Shown in pieces: positions 1-5,287 of a stretch of 5,287 bases of DNA (position 1 is the first letter of the stretch; the number at the start of each line of letters is the position of its first letter). The position numbers and the translations under genes are program-made. This DNA comes from Spirochaetaceae bacterium (GTDB taxonomy: Bacteria > Spirochaetota > Spirochaetia > Treponematales > Breznakiellaceae). The stretch spans positions 1 to 5,287 of the forward strand of contig JAIRYB010000141.1 of the NCBI GenBank assembly GCA_031267955.1, given 5' to 3'. The notes beneath the pieces were generated by a model. That model had not been told where the DNA came from, made no database searches, and was given only the letters and a program-made list of their open reading frames with translations.

Positions 1-49
1 TCAGTCGTAGCGTGATTTCAGAACTTTTCTTGTTCTCTAATGTTTTTAC

Positions 50-71
50 AAAGGGGGCTACCGCCCCCTTT
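50..71. terminator. GC hairpin, possible terminator of an upstream gene
   Basis: AAAGGGGGC (50-58) and GCCCCCTTT (63-71) are perfect complements around the 4-nt loop TACC, giving a 9-bp stem. On the + strand the stem ends in only three T, followed by CGCTC. On the - strand it ends TTTTGT, slightly more terminator-like. It may serve either direction or be part of a repeat. The upstream gene is outside the window; + strand stops at 8-10 and 13-15 could be the end of one, but this cannot be shown. Confidence 0.4.
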
Positions 72-92
72 CGCTCCCAATCGGCTCATTTC

Positions 93-107
93 GGGGCTAA
101 AAGCCCC
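93..107. terminator. Second short GC hairpin
   Basis: GGGGCT and AGCCCC flank a 3-nt AAA loop, followed by TTCATT. The 6-bp stem lies 21 bp after the hairpin at 50-71, so the two could act as a tandem terminator or belong to one repeat. The trailing T-rich stretch is weak, so the call is tentative. Confidence 0.3.
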
Positions 108-172
108 TTCATTCCGCCGTGTTTCGCTATCCCCCGCAGGCGACTGAATAGTTACCAATTTCAAAGGAAAAC

Positions 173-240
173 AACCGCGAAGGGCGCGTTGAAAGGTGGC
201 ATCCGGAGTTTGCCTTCTTCCCTTTGTGCCCTTTGCGGTT
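173..240. repeat. 68-bp imperfect inverted repeat with AACCGC...GCGGTT ends
   Basis: The left arm 173-188 (AACCGCGAAGGGCGCG) pairs with the right arm 225-240 (TGTGCCCTTTGCGGTT) along all 16 positions: 13 Watson-Crick pairs and three that would be G-U pairs in RNA if the + strand is transcribed. About 36 bp separate the arms. The arms resemble the AACCGCAAAGG-type runs seen as dispersed intergenic repeats in various bacteria (recalled, not searched). The element carries no gene. It may be a small non-autonomous mobile repeat or a structured RNA segment. Confidence 0.55.
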
Positions 241-270
241 AAAAATCTTCACCTTTTGGTAGTTTCGCGG

Positions 271-282
271 TACTTTAAAGTA
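271..282. promoter_or_regulatory. Perfect 12-bp palindrome, candidate operator
   Basis: TACTTTAAAGTA is a perfect palindrome, ending 33 bp before the candidate -35 box. That position suits an upstream activator or repressor site for gltB, which is nitrogen-regulated in many bacteria. I do not recognise it as a site for a named regulator, and an A/T-rich 12-mer could be symmetric by chance. Confidence 0.3.
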
Positions 283-315
283 AATGTTTCTGTCCTGACG
301 CCCTTATGCGGAATA

Positions 316-344
316 TTGCATAAAAATCCACTTTTTTGTATATT
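316..344 (+). promoter_or_regulatory. Candidate sigma70-type promoter for gltB
   Basis: TTGCAT (316-321) and TATATT (339-344) are separated by exactly 17 bp. The -10 matches TATAAT at five of six positions; the -35 matches TTGACA only in its TTG. The spacer is A/T-rich, with a run of six T. This is the best -35/-10 pair I found in the 470 bp upstream of the gene. It would start transcription near 350-352 and leave a leader of about 120 nt. It is a sequence match only; a regulator or another sigma factor could also act here. Confidence 0.5.
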
Positions 345-347
345 GAT

Positions 348-427
348 GGGAATCCCCCGGTACGCGGGCCGAAAGATCGGGAATTCGGCCGCTGGGGGGA
401 ATCCCGCGTCCGGGCGCTTTGCCGGAC
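348..427 (+). promoter_or_regulatory. Strongly foldable gltB leader (nested hairpin plus second hairpin)
   Basis: Positions 348-358 pair with 395-405 in 10 of 11 positions (one A-A mismatch). Nested inside, GGCCGAA (367-373) pairs perfectly with TTCGGCC (384-390), extended by 364-365 with 391-392 around a bulged G366; the loop is 374-383. A second hairpin follows immediately: GTCCGG (408-413) with CCGGAC (422-427). It has no T-run after it, so it is not a typical intrinsic terminator. Both lie between the candidate promoter and the RBS, so they could affect translation or mRNA stability. If transcription starts near 351, the first three bases of the outer stem would not be in the RNA. I do not recognise a known riboswitch class. 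Confidence 0.45.
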
Positions 428-459
428 AGGCGGGGAAAGAAGGGGCTGACTGGTTACGG

Positions 460-465
460 AAGGAG
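460..465 (+). promoter_or_regulatory. Ribosome binding site of gltB
   Basis: AAGGAG, preceded by GG, lies 5 nt before the ATG at 471. It is a near-consensus Shine-Dalgarno sequence. With the in-frame TGA at 447-449 it fixes the start at 471. The later in-frame ATG at 489 has no comparable purine tract at the right distance. Confidence 0.85.
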
Positions 466-470
466 CTTGT

Positions 471-3400
471 ATGGGTGAGCGCGAAGATATGTCTGGGCAG
501 GGCCCCCAGGGTCTTTACAGAGAGGAAAACGAGCGCGATTCCTGCGGCATCGGCTTTGTCGCGGATATAAAGGGACGAAAGTCGCACGAAATTCTGAAAC
601 GGGGCCTTGAGGTCCTGGAGAGGATGGAACACCGGGGGGCGGAAAGCGCGGACAACAAGACCGGCGACGGCTCGGGCGTGCTGATGCAGATACCCCACGC
701 TTTTTATAAAAAACTGATACCGGGCCTTCCCGATCCGGGCCTCTACGGGACAGGGCTTTTATTTACCCCCAGGCCGGAGCAGGGGGATTTTTTTCCGCTC
801 ATAAAAAAACTCGTCGAAGATACCGCCCTGTATATGGGGCTTAAGGTCTTTGCCTGGCGCGATGTTCCTACGGACAACCGGGACATCGGCGTTATCGCGG
901 CTTCGGCGGAACCGGCGGTAAAGCAGCTTGTGCTGGTCCCGGAGCAGGGCAAAAACCCCGATGCCGACAGGCTTGGCATTGAGATGCGCCTCTATGTTTT
1001 CCGGAAAAAAATTGAAAAAGCCCTGCGCCGGGACGAAACCCTGGAAAAGGCCGGGGCCAAAACCTATTTCGTCTCGCTTTCGAGCAGGACCGTCGTGTAC
1101 AAGGGTATGCTGATGCCCAAACAGCTCAAGGATTACTACCCGGAGCTTAAGGATGAATCGCTTGAAACCGCGGTGGCGCAGGTCCATTCCCGTTTTTCCA
1201 CAAACACCTTTCCCGACTGGCCCCTGGCCCAGCCCTTCCGCCTGGTCTCCCACAACGGCGAGATCAACACCATCAAGGGCAACCGTTTCTGGATGGCCGC
1301 CCGGGAGGCGCTCTTTTCCCACAACGATCTGGGCCCCTTCCTCGCCGATATATGCCCGGTAATCGAGCCGGGCCGCAGCGATTCCGCCAGTTTCGACAAT
1401 GCCCTGGAACTCCTGGTCCTGGCCGGCCGCAGCCTGCCCCATGCCCTGATGATGCTCATCCCCGAATCATGGAACGGCCGGAATCCCATCCCCGACGAGC
1501 TCAAAGCCTTTTACGAGTACAGCGCGTGCGTGATGGAACCCTGGGACGGCCCGGCCTCGATAGTGTTCTGCGACGGCCGCTATGTGGGCGGCACCCTGGA
1601 CCGGAACGGGTTGCGCCCCTCCCGGTATACGATTACCAGGGACCAGCTTATTGTGATGGGTTCGGAAACCGGCGTGCAGGATTTCAGGCCGGACGAGGTT
1701 GAATTTAAAGGGAGGCTGCTTCCGGGAAAGCTGCTCCTGGTTGACCTGGAAGAAGGCCGGATCATCCCGGATGACGAGGTGAAGCGGGAAGTGGTCCGGA
1801 TGCGGCCCTACCGCGAGTGGGTGTCGGAAAATGTGGCGGTCCTGGATCAGAGCCGCGGCGATGACGCGGCCGCCGAGTCTTCGGCTTTGCCGACGGCCTT
1901 GCCGACGGCTCCGCCAACAGCCCTGCCCTCGGCCTTGCCAACAGCCCTGCCTTCGGCCCCGCCGCCGGACTTGCCATCGGTCCCGCCAACAGCCTTGTCT
2001 TCAGCCCCGCCATCGGACTTGCCCGCGCGGGAGGCCCTCTTTATGGAAAGGGCCGCCGGTTACACGCGCGAGGACCGGGACCGGCTCCTCCTCCCCATGG
2101 CGGAATACGGCCAGGAGCCGACAAGCTCCATGGGGACCGACACCCCGCTGGCCGTCTTTTCCGAAAAAAGCCAGCGGGTCTACGCTTATTTCAAACAGTT
2201 ATTCGCCCAGGTGACCAACCCGCCTATCGATTCCATCCGTGAGGACCTGGTAATGACTCTGACAAGTTTTGCCGGCCCCCAGCTTAACCTTCTGGAAGAG
2301 ACAGAGGCCCACTGCCGCAGGATAAAAGTTGTTTCCCCGATTCTTACGGAAAAAGAGCTTGGCCGGCTCAGGGCTGTTCCGGGGTTCAAAAACAAGACGC
2401 TGGACGCAAGTTTCCCGCCCGGGGAGGAAAGCCTGGAAGCCGCCCTGGACCGCCTCGTTTCCGAAGCGGTGCGGGCTGTCGAAGGCGGGGCCTCGCTCGT
2501 TGTTTTGTCGGATCGGGCGGCCCTGTCCCCCGGGTCGGGGCGCTGCGCGGTCCCCGCCCTGCTTGCCGTTGGCGCGGCCCACCACGGCCTTATAAAAGCG
2601 GGCCTCAGGATGAAGGCTTCCATTATAGCCGAAACCGCGGAACCCCGCGAGATCATGCACTACGCCCTGCTTTTCGGGTATGGGGCCGATCTTGTCGTGC
2701 CTTACGGGGCCTTTAATTCCATCGCCCTGATCTGCCGCGGCCATGACGGAAAGCGGCTCAGGTCTTACGCGGAAGCGGAAGCCCAGTATGTCAAGGGGCT
2801 TCAGAAGGCCATGCTCAAGGTAATTTCCAAGATGGGTACCAGTACCCTGCGGTCCTACCGGGGCGCGCAGATATTCGAAGCTGTCGGCCTTGGCGAAAAA
2901 GTGATCGAAAAATGTTTCCGGGGCACTGTAAGCAGGATAGGCGGGGCGGGTTTTGCGGAACTGGAAGCCGAGGCTGTGTCGCGTTACCGGGAGGCGCTTG
3001 TTGCCTGGGAAAGCTCCCCCGACGACCCGGCCCCCTCGGATTTCATCCTGCCCGACGACGGCCAGTACAGGTGGCGCAATTACGGCGAAAAACACGCCTG
3101 GAATCCTGAAACCATCTACCTGCTCCAGTGGGCCGCCCGTACAGGGGATTATGCGAAATTCAAACAGTTTACCGCCCTGGCGGACAGCCTGAACCGGAGC
3201 CCCCACGTAATCCGGGGACTCCTGGATTTTGCCGCGCCGGGTTCGGTTAAAGGGGGGAAGCCCGCCCCGGTCCCCCTTGAAGAAGTCGAACCGGCCGAAG
3301 CCGTTATGGCGCGTTTTACCACCGGCGCCATGTCCCTGGGTTCCCTTTCCAAAGAAGCCCACGAAACCATAGCCCGGACCATGAACGCCATCGGGAGCCG

Positions 3401-5287
3401 TTCCAATTCCGGCGAAGGCGGGGAGCCTTCCGAGCGCTTCGAAAAGCGCGCGGACGGGTCCTGGCTGCGGAGCGCCGTCAAGCAGGTAGCCTCGGCGCGC
3501 TTCGGCGTTACCAGCGAGTACCTGGCAAACGCGGCCGAACTCCAGATCAAGATAGCCCAGGGCGCCAAGCCCGGCGAGGGCGGCCAGCTTCCGGGGCATA
3601 AGGTTGACGGCATAATCGCCCGGACCCGGCATTCAACGCCGGGCGTCACCCTGATAAGCCCGCCACCCCACCACGACATCTACTCTATCGAGGATCTGGC
3701 GGAACTTATCTTCGATTTGAAAAACGCCAACCCCCGGGCCAGGATCAGCGTCAAGCTGGTGTCTGAAGACGGGGTAGGCACCATCGCCGCGGGAGTCGCC
3801 AAGGCCCACGCGGACAATATCCTGATCTCGGGCTACGACGGCGGGACCGGGGCAAGCCCCCAGTCCAGCATACGCCACGCGGGCCTGCCCTGGGAACTCG
3901 GCATTTCCGAGACCCACCAGGTGCTGGTACGGAACGGACTCCGGGGCCGGGTCCGGCTTATGACAGACGGCCAGCTTAAGACAGGCCGCGACATCGTGAT
4001 AGCCGGAATGCTCGGCGCTGAAGAATTCGGCTTCGGCACCTCGGCCCTCATCGTCCTTGGCTGCGTGATGATGAGGAAATGCCATGAAAATACCTGCCCC
4101 ATGGGCGTCGCGACCCAGGATCCGGAACTGCGGAAACGCTTCAGGGGCAAGAGCGAGCACCTCGCCAATTTTTTCCGTTTTCTCGCGGAAGAAACCCGCG
4201 AAATCATGGCTTCCCTGGGCTTCCGCAAATTTGACGAGCTTATAGGCCATAGCGAATACCTTGTAGAAAGGAAAATCCCGGAAGCCGCGACCGGAATAGA
4301 CATCACGGACGGCCGGAGCGTAAAGGCCGCCAAGGTCGCGGGCGTGGACCTTTCCCGTATCCTCGAAAGGCAGAGGGCCAAGGAAGGCATCCCGGGCGGG
4401 GACGCCCTGTACTGCACCCAGGCCCAGGTCCACAAGATCACCGATATACTGGACCTGAAACTTATCGAAAAATGTTTCGCCGCCCTGGAAAAGAAAGTGC
4501 CCACCACCCTGGAATTCCCGGTAAAAAACACGGATCGCTCCGTGGGGACCATGCTTTCCTACGAGGTAAGCAGGCGCCTGGGCGGCCGCGGCCTGCCCGA
4601 AAATTTTATCACCGTAGATTTTGCCGGCTCCGCGGGGCAGAGTTTCGGCGCCTTCCTGGCCCGGGGAATCACCTTCCGGCTTGCCGGCGACAGCAACGAT
4701 TACCTGGGCAAGGGCCTTTCCGGCGGCCGCATCGTTGTATTTCCCCCGGAAGGCTCCACCTTTAAAACCTACGAAAACATCATCATCGGGAATACAGTGC
4801 TTTACGGCGCCACTTCCGGGAACCTCTACGCCGCCGGAGTCGCGGGCGAGCGTTTCTGCGTGCGCAATTCCGGAGCCGTCGCCGTTGTGGAAGGCACGGG
4901 CGACCACTGCGCCGAGTACATGACAGGCGGCCGGGTAATCGTCCTGGGGAAAGTAGGCCGCAATTTCGCCGCCGGCATGTCCGGGGGCATAGCCTACGTG
5001 CTGGATACCGGGGGCAGCTTCAGGTATTTCCTCAACCCCGGAATGGTCGAACTTTCCGGCCTTGACACCGAAGAAGACGAAATCTTCGTCAGGGAAGAAA
5101 TCGGCCAGCACATCTACTGGACAGGCTCCGCCTACGCGCGGGGCATACTCTACGGCTGGGAAGACTACCGGACCAAATTCGTCAAAGTCCTGCCGGTCGA
5201 GTACAAAAAAGCCCTCCAGGAAATGAAGCTGAGGGAACTGGACCGCAAGCTCTACGATATCCGCCTGCGGGAAGATATCGCCGAAAG
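471..5287 (+). CDS. gltB: Glutamate synthase large (alpha) subunit, 3' end cut by window
   Basis: The enzyme makes two L-glutamate from L-glutamine and 2-oxoglutarate in the cytoplasmic GS-GOGAT pathway of ammonia assimilation; electrons normally come from NAD(P)H through the GltD subunit. I read 1,605 uninterrupted codons. Residues 1-24 look like the removed propeptide, ending ERDS before nucleophile Cys25 (CGIGF). The class-II glutaminase domain spans about 25-450 (HRGA at 54, TGDGSG at 64, SHNGEINTIKGN at 260, SDS at 303, DRNGLRP at 377). A repeat-rich linker covers about 450-530. The central domain follows (EYGQEPTSSMGTDTP at 545, TNPPIDSIRE at 582). The FMN/synthase barrel covers about 870-1240 (SNSGEGGE at 978, AKPGEGGQLPGHK at 1032, PPPHHDIYSIEDL at 1064, ISGYDGGTGASP at 1119). 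Cys1198, Cys1204 and Cys1209 give the C-x5-C-x4-C 3Fe-4S pattern. The GXGXG beta-helix runs about 1386-1512 (GSAGQSFG to GMSGGIAYVLD). An in-frame TGA at 447-449 and an RBS at 460-465 support ATG 471; ATG 489 is a weaker alternative. Family members are about 1,500 residues, so the linker array explains much of the extra length. A short C-terminal tail is missing. Confidence 0.98.
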   Translation, partial: MGEREDMSGQGPQGLYREENERDSCGIGFVADIKGRKSHEILKRGLEVLERMEHRGAESADNKTGDGSGVLMQIPHAFYKKLIPGLPDPGLYGTGLLFTPRPEQGDFFPLIKKLVEDTALYMGLKVFAWRDVPTDNRDIGVIAASAEPAVKQLVLVPEQGKNPDADRLGIEMRLYVFRKKIEKALRRDETLEKAGAKTYFVSLSSRTVVYKGMLMPKQLKDYYPELKDESLETAVAQVHSRFSTNTFPDWPLAQPFRLVSHNGEINTIKGNRFWMAAREALFSHNDLGPFLADICPVIEPGRSDSASFDNALELLVLAGRSLPHALMMLIPESWNGRNPIPDELKAFYEYSACVMEPWDGPASIVFCDGRYVGGTLDRNGLRPSRYTITRDQLIVMGSETGVQDFRPDEVEFKGRLLPGKLLLVDLEEGRIIPDDEVKREVVRMRPYREWVSENVAVLDQSRGDDAAAESSALPTALPTAPPTALPSALPTALPSAPPPDLPSVPPTALSSAPPSDLPAREALFMERAAGYTREDRDRLLLPMAEYGQEPTSSMGTDTPLAVFSEKSQRVYAYFKQLFAQVTNPPIDSIREDLVMTLTSFAGPQLNLLEETEAHCRRIKVVSPILTEKELGRLRAVPGFKNKTLDASFPPGEESLEAALDRLVSEAVRAVEGGASLVVLSDRAALSPGSGRCAVPALLAVGAAHHGLIKAGLRMKASIIAETAEPREIMHYALLFGYGADLVVPYGAFNSIALICRGHDGKRLRSYAEAEAQYVKGLQKAMLKVISKMGTSTLRSYRGAQIFEAVGLGEKVIEKCFRGTVSRIGGAGFAELEAEAVSRYREALVAWESSPDDPAPSDFILPDDGQYRWRNYGEKHAWNPETIYLLQWAARTGDYAKFKQFTALADSLNRSPHVIRGLLDFAAPGSVKGGKPAPVPLEEVEPAEAVMARFTTGAMSLGSLSKEAHETIARTMNAIGSRSNSGEGGEPSERFEKRADGSWLRSAVKQVASARFGVTSEYLANAAELQIKIAQGAKPGEGGQLPGHKVDGIIARTRHSTPGVTLISPPPHHDIYSIEDLAELIFDLKNANPRARISVKLVSEDGVGTIAAGVAKAHADNILISGYDGGTGASPQSSIRHAGLPWELGISETHQVLVRNGLRGRVRLMTDGQLKTGRDIVIAGMLGAEEFGFGTSALIVLGCVMMRKCHENTCPMGVATQDPELRKRFRGKSEHLANFFRFLAEETREIMASLGFRKFDELIGHSEYLVERKIPEAATGIDITDGRSVKAAKVAGVDLSRILERQRAKEGIPGGDALYCTQAQVHKITDILDLKLIEKCFAALEKKVPTTLEFPVKNTDRSVGTMLSYEVSRRLGGRGLPENFITVDFAGSAGQSFGAFLARGITFRLAGDSNDYLGKGLSGGRIVVFPPEGSTFKTYENIIIGNTVLYGATSGNLYAAGVAGERFCVRNSGAVAVVEGTGDHCAEYMTGGRVIVLGKVGRNFAAGMSGGIAYVLDTGGSFRYFLNPGMVELSGLDTEEDEIFVREEIGQHIYWTGSAYARGILYGWEDYRTKFVKVLPVEYKKALQEMKLRELDRKLYDIRLREDIAE
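1884..2027 (+). repeat. Twelve 12-bp tandem repeats inside gltB
   Basis: Twelve consecutive 12-bp units, all in phase with gltB, encode residues 472-519 as tetrapeptides: ALPT, ALPT, APPT, ALPS, ALPT, ALPS, APPP, DLPS, VPPT, ALSS, APPS, DLPA. The DNA consensus is roughly GCCTTGCCAACA/GCCCTGCCTTCG. Units 5-8 (1932-1979) and 9-12 (1980-2027) agree at 38 of 48 positions, showing a higher-order 48-bp period. A change by whole units keeps the reading frame. The array lies between the glutaminase domain (last clear motif LVDLEEGR, about 423) and the central domain (GYTRED just after the array), so it probably forms an extended, flexible Pro/Ala linker. No catalytic motif is interrupted. Confidence 0.95.

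Larger units (their letters stand above)
1..470. other. Intergenic and regulatory region upstream of gltB
   Basis: No convincing gene is present. Short open frames here cross the hairpins and inverted repeats, have no recognisable domains and lack good ribosome binding sites. The region contains two GC hairpins, the AACCGC-ended inverted repeat, an A/T-rich stretch at about 239-345 holding the palindrome and the candidate promoter, and the GC-rich foldable leader. Positions 108-172 show nothing I can name. Confidence 0.7.

Noticed and set aside
1..15. Possible last codons of an upstream + strand gene ending at TAG (8-10) or TGA (13-15).
   Set aside because: Only three to five codons would be visible, which is not enough to support a coding call.
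197..214. Possible sigma54 promoter: TGGCAT followed by TTGCC.
   Set aside because: The GG and GC elements are separated by 12 bp instead of the strict 10 bp, the segment lies inside the inverted repeat, and it is over 250 bp from the start codon.
12..570. Short + strand open frames at 12-242 and 196-570, and a - strand frame at 249-698.
   Set aside because: They run through hairpins, the inverted repeat and the leader. Two overlap the gltB start, and none shows a recognisable domain or a convincing ribosome binding site. Their openness is explained by GC-rich, repeat-like sequence.
1831..2214. Arg/Gln/Pro/Cys-rich + strand open frame and an Ala/Gly/Pro-rich - strand frame over the repeat array.
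   Set aside because: They are the 12-bp repeats read in other frames. The gltB frame continues through the array and resumes conserved sequence on both sides.
2904..4478. A 15-nt exact direct repeat (2904-2918 and 4464-4478), both encoding IEKCF.
   Set aside because: The copies lie in different domains of gltB with no similarity beyond the 15 bases. This looks like coincidence of common codons, not a recombination site.
2199..5111. Two long antisense open frames (2199-3632 and 3633-5111) that abut in one register and together mirror most of gltB.
   Set aside because: They are codon-register shadows. An antisense stop in this register needs a TTA, CTA or TCA codon in gltB, and the gene almost never uses these; the breaks are a TTA at 2199 and a TCA at 3633. 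The translations have no recognisable domains, while the + strand reads as a fully conserved GltB.

Overview
The window is dominated by one gene: a nearly complete gltB, the large (alpha) subunit of bacterial glutamate synthase (GOGAT). It runs on the + strand from an ATG at 471 to the right edge, with no stop codon inside the window. The 1,605 visible residues carry the full set of family hallmarks: a propeptide before the catalytic cysteine, the class-II glutaminase domain, the central domain, the FMN/synthase barrel, the three 3Fe-4S cysteines and the C-terminal GXGXG beta-helix. Nothing suggests the gene is broken. Only a short C-terminal tail should be missing. A small-subunit gene (gltD) is commonly found beside gltB, but none is visible here.

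Layout. Positions 1-470 hold no gene I can support but are rich in symmetry. There are two compact GC hairpins (50-71 and 93-107) that could end an upstream transcript. A 68-bp imperfect inverted repeat (173-240) has AACCGC...GCGGTT ends and resembles a dispersed intergenic repeat. A perfect 12-bp palindrome lies at 271-282. A plausible sigma70-type promoter follows (TTGCAT, 17 bp, TATATT; 316-344). The leader is GC-rich and strongly foldable (348-427), and a good Shine-Dalgarno sequence (460-465) precedes the gltB start. Positions 471-5287 are gltB.

The most unusual feature lies inside gltB. A 144-bp array of twelve 12-bp units (1884-2027) is read in frame as a Pro/Ala-rich tetrapeptide repeat. 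It sits in the linker between the glutaminase domain and the central domain. The last eight units form two diverged 48-bp copies, so the array looks as if it grew by duplication. Most GltB proteins I know have only a short linker there.

Organism. The sequence is a GC-rich bacterium with strong GC preference at third codon positions, yet it tolerates ATA and AGG codons and short A/T runs. The protein is of the ordinary bacterial NADPH-GOGAT type. The style of the intergenic repeats and the codon use recall GC-richer spirochaetes such as termite-gut Treponema, but this is a weak impression and not a demonstrated assignment. I see no phage, transposase, CRISPR, tRNA or rRNA, and no evidence of a novel multi-gene system.
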